The notes under the pieces: generated by a model
What the model saw: only the letters and a program-made list of their open reading frames with translations
The model's database searches: none
What the model was told of the DNA's origin: nothing
Assembly (NCBI GenBank): GCA_019187185.1
Contig: JABAQU010000006.1
Coordinates: 38,168 to 102,167, forward strand
DNA from: Steroidobacteraceae bacterium
GTDB taxonomy: Bacteria > Pseudomonadota > Gammaproteobacteria > Steroidobacterales > Steroidobacteraceae
Direction: 5' to 3'
DNA length: 64,000 nt
Made by a program: the position numbers and the translations under genes
Shown here: positions 11,027-22,577 of the stretch, one piece after another
Numbering within the stretch: position 1 is the first letter of the stretch
How the letters are laid out: the number at the start of each line of letters is the position of its first letter

Positions 11027-11820
11027 GGCGCCTCAGGCCCCAGAACCGGCGCAAGCAGGCAGAGCGCGCGTGGCGGCTGCCGGCGATCGACTGGCGGCGC
11101 CTCGGCATGACGGCAGCGAGCATCGTGGCGCTCGCCGCCGCGGCCCTCGGCGTCGCGTGGGCGCTCGACCAGCCGGTCGAGACGATCACCGTCGAGGGGC
11201 GTTTCCAGCGCGTCTCGGCGCTCGATGTGGAACAGGCGGTCAAGCAGCGCGTGCGCGGGGCGGGCTTCGTCAGCCTCGACCTCGAATCGGTGGGCCGCAG
11301 TCTCGCCACCATACCGTGGGTCGAGAGCGCGAGCGTGCAGCGTGCCTGGCCCCGCGGCCTGCGCGTGCACGTGACCGAGCAGGTGGCCGCCGCGCGCTGG
11401 GGCGCGAACGGGCTCCTCAACGCGCGCGGCGAGCTGTTCATTTCCGAGACCCGCCACATCCCGCCCGAGCTGCCGCAGCTGTCGGGGCCGCCCGGCACGG
11501 AACACGACGTCGCCGCGCGCTATCTCGCGGTACGCGGGCGCCTGATGGAAGCAGGCATGCACCTGACGGCGATGCGCCTCGACGAACGCGGCGCCTGGGA
11601 ATTCGACCTCGACAACGGCGTGACGGTGCGCCTCGGACGTCGCGACGTCGACGCGCGCTTCGAGCGCTTCATCGCCGCCGGTCTCGCGCTCGTCGCGGAG
11701 AGGAGCGGCGACATCGCCTACATCGACATGCGGTATTCGAACGGTTTCGCGGTCGGCTGGCGCGCGGGCGGCATGCGCCTCGCGACCGGCCGCGACACCG
11801 ATGCCCACCCGGACGCCTGA
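11023..11820 (+). CDS. ftsQ: Cell division protein FtsQ
   Basis: Bitopic inner-membrane protein that recruits FtsL/FtsB and later divisome proteins. The 265-residue product has a basic cytoplasmic N-terminus ([17 protein letters not shown]), one membrane segment at about residues 26-48, a POTRA domain beginning [18 protein letters not shown], and the FtsQ beta domain with the [20 protein letters not shown] signature. I chose ATG 11023, which overlaps the ddl stop. The position between ddl and ftsA is the standard one. Confidence 0.93.
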   Translation: MRRLRPQNRRKQAERAWRLPAIDWRRLGMTAASIVALAAAALGVAWALDQPVETITVEGRFQRVSALDVEQAVKQRVRGAGFVSLDLESVGRSLATIPWVESASVQRAWPRGLRVHVTEQVAAARWGANGLLNARGELFISETRHIPPELPQLSGPPGTEHDVAARYLAVRGRLMEAGMHLTAMRLDERGAWEFDLDNGVTVRLGRRDVDARFERFIAAGLALVAERSGDIAYIDMRYSNGFAVGWRAGGMRLATGRDTDAHPDA

Positions 11821-11826
11821 GGAGCC

Positions 11827-13062
11827 ATGGCGAAACGCGCAGAAAGAACCCTGATCGTCGGCCTCGACATCGGCACCTCGAAAGTGGTGGCCCTCGTCGG
11901 CGAGGTCGCGCCCGACGGCACCATCGAAGTGATCGGGCTCGGCTCGCAGCCGTCCCGCGGCCTGAAGAAGGGCGTGGTCGTCAACATCGAATCGACCGTG
12001 CAGTCGATCCAGCGCGCGGTCGAGGAGGCCGAGCTGATGGCGGGCTGCGAAATCCACTCGGTGTTCGCCGGCATCGCCGGCAGCCACGTGCGCAGCATCA
12101 ACTCGCACGGCGTCGTCGCGATCCGCGACCGCGAAGTGTCGCAGCACGACGTGATGCACGTGATCGACGCGGCCAAGGCCGTCGCGATTCCCGCCGACCA
12201 GAAGATCCTGCACGTGCTGCCGCAGGAATTCATCATCGACGGGCAGGAAGGCATCCGCGACCCGATCGGCATGTCGGGCGTGCGCCTCGAGGCGAAGGTG
12301 CACATCGTCACCGGCGCCGACAGTGCGGCGCAGAACATCGAGAAGTGCATCCAGCGCTGCGGCCTCGAGGTCGACGATGTCGTGCTCGAACAGCTCGCCT
12401 CGAGCTTCGCGACGCTGACCGAGGACGAGAAGGAACTCGGCGTGTGTCTCGTCGACATCGGCGGCGGCACGACCGACCTCGCCGTGTTCTCCGGAGGCGC
12501 GATCCGCCACACCGCCGTGATCCCGATCGCGGGCGACCAGGTCACGAACGACATCGCGGTATCGATGCGCACGCCGACGCACTACGCGGAAGACATCAAG
12601 GTGCGCTACGCGTGCGCGCTGTCGCAGCTCGCCAACCCCGACGAGAGCATCGAGGTGCCGAGCGTCGGCGACCGGCCCGCGCGGCGCCTGGCGCGCCAGA
12701 CGCTCGCCGAGATCGTCGAGCCGCGCTACGAGGAACTGTTCGGGCTCGTGCGCGACGAGCTGCGTCACAGCGGCTTCGAGGAAGCGATCGCGGCCGGCGT
12801 CGTGCTGACGGGTGGCAGCGCCAAGATGGAAGGCGCGATCGAGCTCGCCGAGGAAGTGTTCCACGTGCCGGTGCGTCTCGGCCTGCCGCAGCAGGTGCAG
12901 GGCCTCACGGACGTCGTCAGGAACCCGATCCATTCGACCGCTGTGGGGCTGCTGCTCTACGCGCGGGACAACGCTTTGCCGGGCAACCGGGGGCGCTCCA
13001 TCGGAGGGAGCGCGAAGTCGATGCTGGACAGGATGAAGTCGTGGTTCGCGGGTAATTTCTAG
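11827..13062 (+). CDS. ftsA: Cell division protein FtsA
   Basis: Actin-like ATPase that tethers FtsZ filaments to the inner membrane. The 411 residues include the phosphate-1 motif GLDIGTSKVVALVGE, the phosphate-2 motif LVDIGGGTTDLAVF, the adenosine motif VLTGGSAKMEG, and a C-terminal amphipathic membrane-binding helix (MLDRMKSWFAGNF). A GGAG element lies just before the ATG. It sits 6 bases after ftsQ and 14 bases before ftsZ. Confidence 0.97.
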   Translation: MAKRAERTLIVGLDIGTSKVVALVGEVAPDGTIEVIGLGSQPSRGLKKGVVVNIESTVQSIQRAVEEAELMAGCEIHSVFAGIAGSHVRSINSHGVVAIRDREVSQHDVMHVIDAAKAVAIPADQKILHVLPQEFIIDGQEGIRDPIGMSGVRLEAKVHIVTGADSAAQNIEKCIQRCGLEVDDVVLEQLASSFATLTEDEKELGVCLVDIGGGTTDLAVFSGGAIRHTAVIPIAGDQVTNDIAVSMRTPTHYAEDIKVRYACALSQLANPDESIEVPSVGDRPARRLARQTLAEIVEPRYEELFGLVRDELRHSGFEEAIAAGVVLTGGSAKMEGAIELAEEVFHVPVRLGLPQQVQGLTDVVRNPIHSTAVGLLLYARDNALPGNRGRSIGGSAKSMLDRMKSWFAGNF

Positions 13063-13076
13063 TAAGGAGCGATGCA

Positions 13077-14264
13077 ATGTTCGAACTGATGGACGCATAC
13101 AGCCAGAGCGCCGTGATCAAGGTGCTCGGGGTCGGCGGCGGCGGCGGCAACGCCGTGGCGCACATGGTCGCCGCAGGGATCGAGGGCGTGGAGTTCCTGT
13201 GCATCAACACCGATGCGCAGGCGCTCAAGCACTCGAAGGTGAAAACGGCGCTGCAGATCGGCGCCAACATGACGAAGGGCCTCGGCGCCGGCGCCGATCC
13301 GGAAGTGGGCCGCCAGGCCGCGATGGAGGATCGTGACCGCATCATCGAGATGATCGAGGGCTGCGACATGCTCTTCATCACCGCGGGCATGGGCGGCGGC
13401 ACCGGCACGGGCGCGGCGCCCGTCGTCGCGCAGGTCGCGAAGGAACTCGGCATCCTGACCGTCGCGGTCGTCACGAAGCCGTTCGAGATGGAAGGCGGCA
13501 AGCGCATGCTGGTCGCGGAGCACGGCATGGCCGAGCTCGGCAAGTATGTCGATTCGCTGATCACGATCCCGAACCAGAAGCTGCTGACGGTGCTCGGGCC
13601 GCAGATCACGTTGCTCGATGCGTTCAAGTCCGCCAATCAGGTGCTGCAGGGCGCCGTGCAGGGCATCGCCGAGCTGATCACGCGGCCGGGTCTCATCAAC
13701 GTCGATTTCGCGGACGTGCGGACCGTGATGTCGGAAACCGGCATGGCGATGATGGGCTCGGGCTCGGCGAGCGGCGAGGGCCGCGCGCGCGAGGCGGCCG
13801 AGGCGGCCGTGTCGTCGCCGCTGCTCGAGGACATCAATCTCTCGGGCGCGCACGGCGTGCTCGTGAACGTGACCGCCGGCATGGACCTGTCGATCGGCGA
13901 ATTCCAGGAGGTGGGCTCGATCGTCAAGCAGTACGCCTCGGAAGACGCGACCGTCGTCGTCGGCACCGTGATCGACCCGGAGCTCTCGAACCAGATCCGC
14001 GTCACCGTGGTGGCCACGGGCCTCGGCCGCATCGCGGCGGCTCCCGCGGCGCGCCCGCGCGACTATGCCCGCGAGGCCGCCGCGACACGTGCCGAACCGC
14101 CGATGCGGGTCGTGCGACGCTCGCCGCTGAGCCACGCGGACTACACGGCACTCGACCGGCCGACCGTGCAGCGCCAGCGTGCCGTCGGCGACGGACTGCG
14201 TGCGGATGTCGAGGCCGAGGACGTGCTCGACATCCCCGCGTTCCTGCGCCGCCAGGCCGACTGA
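13077..14264 (+). CDS. ftsZ: Cell division GTPase FtsZ
   Basis: Tubulin-like GTPase forming the Z ring. The 395-residue product has [15 protein letters not shown] at the N-terminus, the tubulin signature [12 protein letters not shown], a variable linker after about residue 320, and the conserved C-terminal peptide [14 protein letters not shown] that binds FtsA and other partners. A good ribosome-binding site, AAGGAG, lies 7 bases before the ATG. Likely co-transcribed with the upstream dcw genes. Confidence 0.98.
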   Translation: MFELMDAYSQSAVIKVLGVGGGGGNAVAHMVAAGIEGVEFLCINTDAQALKHSKVKTALQIGANMTKGLGAGADPEVGRQAAMEDRDRIIEMIEGCDMLFITAGMGGGTGTGAAPVVAQVAKELGILTVAVVTKPFEMEGGKRMLVAEHGMAELGKYVDSLITIPNQKLLTVLGPQITLLDAFKSANQVLQGAVQGIAELITRPGLINVDFADVRTVMSETGMAMMGSGSASGEGRAREAAEAAVSSPLLEDINLSGAHGVLVNVTAGMDLSIGEFQEVGSIVKQYASEDATVVVGTVIDPELSNQIRVTVVATGLGRIAAAPAARPRDYAREAAATRAEPPMRVVRRSPLSHADYTALDRPTVQRQRAVGDGLRADVEAEDVLDIPAFLRRQAD

Positions 14265-14312
14265 CGCCCGGGTCTGGCTTGTGGTACGGTAGCGCCCCGT
14301 TCCTGCCGGGGC
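14261..14312 (+). promoter_or_regulatory. Possible lpxC promoter with overlapping hairpin
   Basis: In the gap between ftsZ and lpxC, CTGACG (14261-14266) and TACGGT (14285-14290, preceded by an extended TGG) have an 18-base spacer and resemble a weak sigma-70 promoter. Immediately after it, GCCCCG (14294-14299) and CGGGGC (14307-14312) form a 6-bp hairpin with a 7-base loop and no T-run. It could shape the 5' end of the lpxC transcript or weakly terminate the ftsZ transcript. Pattern evidence only. Confidence 0.3.
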
Positions 14313-14383
14313 CGGTGCGCCTCGTCGGCGCCTCGCTCCAGCCGGTTTCCGTCAACGGGATCGGGCGCTACCGCTTACTGCCA

Positions 14384-15307
14384 ATGGTCGGTCAAAGAAC
14401 TCTCAGGAACGCGATCCGCGCGTCGGGCGTGGGGCTGCACACGGGCACGAAGGTGCTGATGACGGTGCGGCCCGCTCCGCCCGACCACGGCATCGTCTTC
14501 CGCCGCGTCGATCTCGAGCCGCCGGTCGACATTCCCGCTTCGGCGGAGAACGTCGGCGAGACGACGCTCGGTACCGTGCTCGTGAAACAAGGCGCCCGCG
14601 TCTCGACGATCGAGCACCTGATGTCGGCGTTCGCGGGGCTCGGCATCGACAATGCGATCGTCGAGGTGAACGCGCCCGAGGTGCCGATCATGGACGGCAG
14701 CGCGGGCCCGTTCGTGTTCCTGCTGCAGTCGGCGGGCATCGAAGAGCAGGACGTGCCGAAGCGCTTCGTGCGCATCCTGCGCACCGTGAGGGTCGAGGAC
14801 GGCGACAAGTGGGCGCAGTTCGATCCGTTCGACGGCTTCAAGGTGAATTTCCGCATCGAGTTCGATCACCCGATTTTCCGGCGCCGCACGCAGTCGGCGT
14901 CGATGGATTTCTCGACGACCTCGTTCCTGAAGGAAGTGAGCCGCGCGCGCACCTTCGGCTTCATGCGCGACCTCGAGACCATGCGCTCGCACAATCTCGC
15001 GCTCGGCGGCAATCTCGACAACGCGATCGTCCTCGACGACGAGGGCATCATGAACGAGGACGGGCTGCGTTACGAAGACGAATTCGTGAAGCACAAGATC
15101 CTCGACGCGATCGGGGACCTGTATCTGCTGGGCCACAGCCTCATCGGCGAGTTCAGTGGCTACAAGTCCGGCCACGGGCTCAACAACCGGCTGCTGCGCG
15201 CGCTGCGCGCCGACACGGACGCCTGGCAGGAGGTCGTGTTCGAAAGCGACCGGGACACGCCGATCCACTACGTCGGCACCGAGGCGCTGCCGACCACCGC
15301 CGCCTGA
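14384..15307 (+). CDS. lpxC: UDP-3-O-acyl-N-acetylglucosamine deacetylase LpxC
   Basis: Zinc-dependent cytoplasmic deacetylase; the committed step of lipid A biosynthesis. I chose ATG 14384 ([21 protein letters not shown]) because it aligns with the known LpxC N-terminus and gives 307 residues, the normal size; an in-frame start at 14279 would add 35 atypical residues. Zinc and catalytic motifs are visible: [26 protein letters not shown] and a C-terminal [13 protein letters not shown]. It follows ftsZ, as in E. coli. Confidence 0.96.
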   Translation: MVGQRTLRNAIRASGVGLHTGTKVLMTVRPAPPDHGIVFRRVDLEPPVDIPASAENVGETTLGTVLVKQGARVSTIEHLMSAFAGLGIDNAIVEVNAPEVPIMDGSAGPFVFLLQSAGIEEQDVPKRFVRILRTVRVEDGDKWAQFDPFDGFKVNFRIEFDHPIFRRRTQSASMDFSTTSFLKEVSRARTFGFMRDLETMRSHNLALGGNLDNAIVLDDEGIMNEDGLRYEDEFVKHKILDAIGDLYLLGHSLIGEFSGYKSGHGLNNRLLRALRADTDAWQEVVFESDRDTPIHYVGTEALPTTAA

Positions 15308-15311
15308 TCCG

Positions 15312-15329
15312 GGCGCGCGTCAGCGCGCC
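15312..15329. terminator. Hairpin between convergent lpxC and dciA
   Basis: GGCGCGC (15312-15318) and GCGCGCC (15323-15329) form a perfect 7-bp stem with the loop GTCA. It begins 5 bases after the lpxC stop and covers the end of the convergent dciA gene. There is no T-run on either side, so it is a possible bidirectional factor-assisted terminator rather than a classic intrinsic one. Confidence 0.3.
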
Positions 15330-15688
15330 GGCGGCAGGATTTTCACGCGCACTTCGGTGACGCCCGGTTCGACGCCGCGGGCCTGCGCGAGGACGCCATC
15401 GAGTTCGAACCGCAACCGTGCGGCCCATGCCGCCGATGCGACATAAACCGTCAGCACCGCCCCGCGCCGCGCGGCCGAGGTGACCTCGCGGGCGAGGTCG
15501 GCCGGCAGCCAGCCCCGGACGAGGTCGAGCCAGCCCCGGGCCGCTGCGGCACGCTGCTGCAGGGCAGCCATCGGGGAGGCCGAGCGGGCGAGGAGGTCGG
15601 CCAGCGGGCGCGGTTTACCATATCGGGGAGACCCTGATTTTCCGGTCTGTGCGCCAGTCTTCTTGTGTCGATCCCCCGTCTTCGGCAT
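15320..15688 (-). CDS. dciA: DUF721 protein, likely replicative helicase loader DciA
   Basis: The 122-residue product matches the DUF721/DciA type: a short basic lead, an amphipathic segment with PLADLLARSASPMAALQQRA, then a KH-like core (LTVYVASAAWAARLRFELDGVL). DciA proteins help load the DnaB helicase in bacteria lacking DnaC, and the gene typically lies between lpxC and secA, as here. The start MPKTGDRHKKTG at 15688 is preferred; the longer open frame upstream is antisense to the M23 gene. It is convergent with lpxC and divergent from the M23 gene. Confidence 0.8.
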   Translation of the reverse strand: MPKTGDRHKKTGAQTGKSGSPRYGKPRPLADLLARSASPMAALQQRAAAARGWLDLVRGWLPADLAREVTSAARRGAVLTVYVASAAWAARLRFELDGVLAQARGVEPGVTEVRVKILPPAR

Positions 15689-15719
15689 ATTGCCCCCGCC
15701 ATTGGACCGAGCATAACGG

Positions 15720-16640
15720 ATGAACCTGATTTTCTTCTCTCGGCGCGAGGGGCGCGCGCGGCACGTGAACCTGGCCCATCCCGTGACGCTGGGAGCCGTG
15801 GGAGCGCTGGCGCTCGGCGTGCTCGGCGTCGCTTTCGTGCTCGGTCTCGAACTCGGGCAGCGTTCCGGCAAGGCCTTCACCCGCGGCGACGCGACCCACT
15901 GGTCCGAGGTCGTCGAGCGGCAGCAGGCCGAAATCGCCGACATGAAGCGTGTGCTGCAGGAGCGCGTCGACGCGATCTCGATGCGCATGGGGCAGGTCAA
16001 CGGCCGCATGATCCGCCTCGACGCACTCGGCAAACGCCTGACCGAAATGGCGAACATCGATTCGCGCGAATTCAACTTCGACGCGCCGCCCCCGGCGGGT
16101 GGCCCCGACGAGGGTGACGGCGGCGTCGCCGCACAGATTCCCGATCTCACGAACATGCTGACGGACCTCGAGTCGCGGGTCGACCTGCGCGACGCGCAGC
16201 TGACAGCGCTCGAAAACGTGCTGATCGCGCGCCAGTTGCGCGACCAGATCCACCCGGAAGGTCGCCCGGTGCGTCAGGGCTTCATTTCCTCGTATTTCGG
16301 CTCCCGCCAGGACCCGTTCACGGGCCATGGCGCCTTCCACAAGGGGCTGGATTTCGCCTCGCAGGCCGGCGATGACGTCGTCGCGGTCGCCGCGGGCATC
16401 GTCACCTGGGCAGGTGAGCGCTCCGGTTACGGCCAGCTCGTCGAGATCAACCACGGCAACGGCTATGTGACCCGCTACGGCCACAACCGCCGCAGCCTCG
16501 TCGCGGTCGGCGATACGGTCCAGCGTGGCGACGTGATCGCGCAGGTCGGCTCCACGGGCCGCTCGACGGGGCCTCATGTGCATTTCGAAGTGTTGAAGAA
16601 CGGCCGCCAGGTCGATCCGCTCACCTTCATCGGCCGCTGA
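15720..16640 (+). CDS. M23-family peptidoglycan endopeptidase, membrane-anchored
   Basis: Predicted periplasmic murein peptidase. The 306-residue product has one N-terminal membrane segment (about residues 21-45), a coiled-coil-like stretch (about 60-110 and 140-165) and a C-terminal LytM/M23 domain. The zinc ligands are present: H207 and D211 in the HKGLD motif, and HVH at 286-288. It therefore looks catalytically competent, unlike EnvC-type activators. M23 genes commonly lie just before secA in pseudomonads and relatives. The exact substrate cannot be told. Confidence 0.88.
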   Translation: MNLIFFSRREGRARHVNLAHPVTLGAVGALALGVLGVAFVLGLELGQRSGKAFTRGDATHWSEVVERQQAEIADMKRVLQERVDAISMRMGQVNGRMIRLDALGKRLTEMANIDSREFNFDAPPPAGGPDEGDGGVAAQIPDLTNMLTDLESRVDLRDAQLTALENVLIARQLRDQIHPEGRPVRQGFISSYFGSRQDPFTGHGAFHKGLDFASQAGDDVVAVAAGIVTWAGERSGYGQLVEINHGNGYVTRYGHNRRSLVAVGDTVQRGDVIAQVGSTGRSTGPHVHFEVLKNGRQVDPLTFIGR

Positions 16641-16675
16641 CTGCCGGCGCGCCGGCGCGGCCCGCCCGGGAATCA

Positions 16676-16705
16676 TTTCCGCCCGGCGTCGTCTATCCGT
16701 ACAAT
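16676..16705 (+). promoter_or_regulatory. Possible sigma-70 promoter for secA
   Basis: TTTCCG (16676-16681) and TACAAT (16700-16705) with an 18-base spacer. The -10 is good, the -35 is weak. It would give a secA leader of about 60 bases. Confidence 0.4.
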
Positions 16706-16734
16706 ATCCGGCCTTTCACCGTCAGGGCGCTTGT

Positions 16735-16760
16735 AAGCCTCTGATCGGGCTAATTTTTTT
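16735..16760 (+). promoter_or_regulatory. U-rich element in the secA leader
   Basis: A short stem (AGCC near 16736 with GGCT near 16748) is followed by AA and seven T residues (16754-16760), just before the secA start. It resembles a weak intrinsic terminator or attenuator, but the stem is only about 4 bp. The T-run could equally be a ribosomal protein S1-binding enhancer. Confidence 0.2.
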
Positions 16761-16772
16761 CAAGGACACCCC

Positions 16773-19537
<2,765 letters not shown>

Positions 19538-19541
<4 letters not shown>

Positions 19542-21430
19542 CGCCGGGTCGCACGCTGCCGCGCTTTCGCGTGGTGGCTGCCGCCCTGTTCGATCGCGAA
19601 GGCCGCGTGCTGCTGGCCGATCGTCCGCCCGGCAAGCACCTCGCCGGGTGCTGGGAGTTTCCCGGCGGCAAGCGGGCGCCCGGCGAGGGCGCGCGCACCG
19701 CGCTCGATCGTGAGCTCGCCGAGGAACTCGGCATCGAAGTACTGTCGGCGCGACCGTGGGCTTCGGTTTCTCACGATTACCCGGATCGGGGCATCGACCT
19801 TACGCTGTGGCTGGTCGAAGCCTGGCGCGGTGAACCCCGGCCGCTCGACGGACAGCGCCTCGCCTGGGTGTCGCCCCGCGACCTCGGCGGCTGGGCAATC
19901 CTGGAAGCCGATCAACCATTTGTGCGTGCCCTGGGCGCGCTGGCCGCAACCTCGTCGGGCGAGACCACCATGACAGAACCGCAGACCTTCGATGTTCGCA
20001 ATCCGCGTACCGGCGAGGTCGATTATCGGTTCACTGCGCCGACCTCGGCGGAGCTCGCGCGCACGATCGCGGCGCTGCGCGCGCAGCAGCCGGCATGGCG
20101 CGACGCCGGCCTCGACCGGCGCATCGAGGTCATGCAGCGCTTCCGCGCGGCGCTCCTCGCGCGCGCGGACGAAATCGCCGCCGCGCTGACCGTCGACACG
20201 GGCCGTCACCTGATCGAGGTCGGCGAGGTCCACGCCGTGGCGGCCGCGATCGACCGCTGGTGCCGCAAGGTGCCGGACCTCGGGCCGCTGCCCGATGGGC
20301 GCTCCGAGGGCCTGCCGTCGGTCGAGTACGGCTATCAGCTCGTGCCGTATGCGCTCGTTGGCGCGATCAGTCCGTGGAACTTCCCGCTGATCCTGTCGTT
20401 CATCGACGCGGTACCGGCGCTGCTCGCCGGCTGTGCGGTGCTGCTGAAGCCGAGCGAAGTGACGCCGCGCTGGATCGCTCCCGCGCAACGCGCGCTCGAC
20501 GCCGTGCCCGAGCTCGCCGCGGTGCTCGCGATCTGCCCGGGCGGGCGCGAAACGGGTGAAACGCTGGTCGCCTCGGTCGATGTGGTCTGCTTCACCGGCA
20601 GCGTCAGGACCGGACGGCTCGTCGCGGCGAACGCGGCGGCGCATTTCATTCCGGCTTTCCTCGAGCTCGGCGGCAACGACCCGGCGATCATCACCGCCGG
20701 CGCGGACATCGAGCGCGCCACCGACGCGGTGCTGCGCGCGTCGATCACCGCGAGCGGCCAGGCCTGCCAGTCGCTCGAGCGCGTGTACGTCGACCGGCGC
20801 ATCTTCGCGCCCTTCATCGAGCGCCTCACGGCCAAGGCGCGCGCCGTCGACATCAACTGGCCCGACATCCACCGCGGCTCCGTGGGGCCGTTCATCTTCG
20901 CCGCACAGGCGCAGGTCGTCGAGCGGCAGCTCGCCGATGCCGTGGCGAAGGGGGCAACCGTGCTCGCGGGCGGCACGATCGAGCGCCACGGTGGCGCGTG
21001 GTTGCGACCGACGGTGCTCGTCGATGTCACGCACGCAATGCAGGTGATGACCGAGGAAACCTTCGGTCCCGTGATCCCGGTGATGGCGTACGACTCGATC
21101 GAGGAAGCGATCGCACTCGCGAACGACGGCATCTACGGCCTGTCCGCCGCGGTGATGGCGGGAACACTGGAAGAGGCGGAAGCGATCGGCCGGCAACTCG
21201 ATGTCGGCGCGGTGAGCCTCAACGACTGCTCGCTGACCGCGCAGATGTTCGAGGCCGAAAAGAATTCCTTCAAGCAATCCGGGCTCGGCGGCTCGCGGAT
21301 GGGCGCGGCCGGGTACCTGCGCTTCTTCCGCACCAAGGCGCTGCTGCGCCAGACCGGCGCGCCGGCCACGGTGGCCATGCTCGCCGAGGAGAACGCGGCG
21401 CCGGCGAGCGCCGCGGCGCACTCGCGCTAA
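19538..21430 (+). CDS. mutT: In-frame MutT (NUDIX)-aldehyde dehydrogenase fusion
   Basis: One open frame of 630 codons joins two unrelated enzymes. Residues 1-135 are a MutT-type NUDIX hydrolase with a perfect NUDIX box at 44-66 (GKRAPGE, then RELAEELGI), expected to clean 8-oxo-dGTP from the nucleotide pool. From residue 145 (ATG at 19970, [19 protein letters not shown]) runs a full-length, 486-residue NAD(P)+-dependent aldehyde dehydrogenase: PWNFP (N281 in fusion numbering), LKPSE (K304), LELGGNDP (E376) and SGQAC with catalytic C410. No stop separates them. A modest GGGCGAG before ATG 19970 would allow independent initiation, so two proteins, a fusion or both are possible. A lost mutT stop codon or a local sequencing error is another explanation. 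The aldehyde substrate is unknown. Confidence 0.85.
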
Positions 21431-21822
21431 CCCGCGAATTCGATGCGGGCGTGGTGCCCGTGGGTGTGCGAGAGTCGGCGGTCGCAGGTGAGCAGCGGGG
21501 CGTCGAGCGCCTCGGCCAGCGAGACGTAGGCGGCGTCGTACGCCGAAAGCTGGTGTCGCAATTCCCAGATGCGTGCAGCGAGCGCCCGATGGCCGATCGC
21601 ATCGATCGGCAGGTCATGGAAGGCCTCGAGCGCGGAGAGCGCACGTTCCGCCGAGACTTCACCGCCGAGGGCCAGGCGCCTCAGCACCTGCAGCACTTCG
21701 AGTTCGATGAGTTCGGGCGCCGCCAGCGATTCGTGGGAGGCGAACAGGCGGTCGGCGATCGAAGTTGCGGGCGATCTCGCAAGAATGAGCGTGAGCACGG
21801 CCGACGCGTCGACCACGATCAT
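21427..21822 (-). CDS. vapC: PIN-domain toxin (VapC type)
   Basis: Predicted Mg2+-dependent ribonuclease toxin of a type II toxin-antitoxin pair. The 131 residues begin MIVVDASAVLTLIL (first active-site aspartate D5), carry a mid-protein acidic pair in APELIELEVLQ, and the C-terminal YDAAYVSLAE and LLTCDRRL aspartates, so all four acidic positions look intact. The start at 21822 overlaps the antitoxin stop by 4 bases. Convergent with, and overlapping by 4 bases, the end of the aldehyde dehydrogenase. Confidence 0.85.
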   Translation of the reverse strand: MIVVDASAVLTLILARSPATSIADRLFASHESLAAPELIELEVLQVLRRLALGGEVSAERALSALEAFHDLPIDAIGHRALAARIWELRHQLSAYDAAYVSLAEALDAPLLTCDRRLSHTHGHHARIEFAG

Positions 21823-22049
21823 CGACGGTCGCGCTCCTGGCGGAGCATCGACACGACAGAAGTCTTTGTTTTCACGGGAGAAAGCTGGGCCAGCCGGGCG
21901 CGCACCTGCGACGCGGTCGGCCGTTCGCTCAGCTTCGAGACTTCGCGGAGCAGGTAAGCGGACAGTGTCATGCCCTCGAGCGACGCCTGTGCCTTCAGGC
22001 GGCGATGGATCTCTTCGGGCACATGCCGGATCTGGATCATGCGGGACAT
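21819..22049 (-). CDS. vapB: Ribbon-helix-helix antitoxin (FitA/VapB type)
   Basis: A 76-residue product with an N-terminal ribbon-helix-helix segment (IQIRHVPEEIHRRLKAQA, then MTLSAYLLREV), which binds DNA as a dimer, and a C-terminal tail that would block the PIN toxin encoded immediately downstream. The start may be ATG 22049 or ATG 22040 (MIQIRHVP). The promoter carries a palindrome that this protein probably binds, giving autoregulation. Confidence 0.82.
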   Translation of the reverse strand: MSRMIQIRHVPEEIHRRLKAQASLEGMTLSAYLLREVSKLSERPTASQVRARLAQLSPVKTKTSVVSMLRQERDRR

Positions 22050-22055
22050 GCTGCA

Positions 22056-22084
22056 ACGCTATTTGCATGTGCTCCACATGTCAA
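22056..22084 (-). promoter_or_regulatory. vapBC promoter with operator palindrome
   Basis: On the minus strand a perfect -35 TTGACA (22084-22079) is followed, with a 17-base spacer, by a weak -10 TAGCGT (22061-22056). Within the spacer and overlapping the -35 is a perfect inverted repeat, CATGTG (22066-22071) and CACATG (22075-22080) separated by 3 bases. This is the expected place for antitoxin-toxin autorepression. Confidence 0.6.
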
Positions 22085-22090
22085 TCTGGC

Positions 22091-22118
22091 GTGAACCGCG
22101 CGAAATGCGCGCTACAAT
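22091..22118 (+). promoter_or_regulatory. Possible promoter for the 128-residue conserved gene
   Basis: TACAAT (22113-22118) is a good -10, with GTGAAC (22091-22096) as a weak -35 at 16 bases. It points away from the vapBC promoter, 7 bases beyond its -35. Confidence 0.4.
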
Positions 22119-22145
22119 GCGGCCCCCGGAACCGACAGGCGCACC

Positions 22146-22532
22146 ATGGCGAACGAACCGAACCTGCCCGATATCCAGCTCGACGCCGAGAGCCTCTACC
22201 GCGAGGAAGTGTTCACGGATCGCAAGGCGGGAACATTGCGCCGGCTCGTGCCGATCACGGCCGAGGGCGCCGACGACCCGCGCCGCGACGTGCTCTATTC
22301 GGGCCAGACCCAGTTGCTGACACCGGGCGGCGTGCTGCCGCTCGCCTTCGAGATCGACGCGAAGACGCTCCCCGAAGCGCTCGCGAAGTTCTCCGAGTCG
22401 GTCAAGGTCGCACTCGAGCAGGCGATCGACGAAGCACGCGAATACCGACGCGAAGCGGCCTCGCGGATCGTCGTGCCGGAGGCCGGTGGTCTCGGGCCGA
22501 TGGGCCCCGGCGGCAAGCTGAAGCTGCCGTAG
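22146..22532 (+). CDS. Conserved hypothetical protein, 128 residues
   Basis: Soluble, acidic protein with no signal peptide or membrane segment. It begins MANEPNLPDIQLDAESLYRE, has a central segment PITAEGADDPRRDVLYSGQT, a helical region rich in A, E and K (about residues 75-105) and ends in a glycine-rich tail (GGLGPMGPGGKLKLP). I recognise the general pattern from conserved proteins of gammaproteobacteria, but no function is known to me. It has its own likely promoter and is followed 45 bases later by the S9 peptidase gene. Confidence 0.8.
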   Translation: MANEPNLPDIQLDAESLYREEVFTDRKAGTLRRLVPITAEGADDPRRDVLYSGQTQLLTPGGVLPLAFEIDAKTLPEALAKFSESVKVALEQAIDEAREYRREAASRIVVPEAGGLGPMGPGGKLKLP

Positions 22533-22577
22533 GTCCTCGCCGGCGAAGCGCTGCAACGGCCAAGTGCAGGAAACAAC

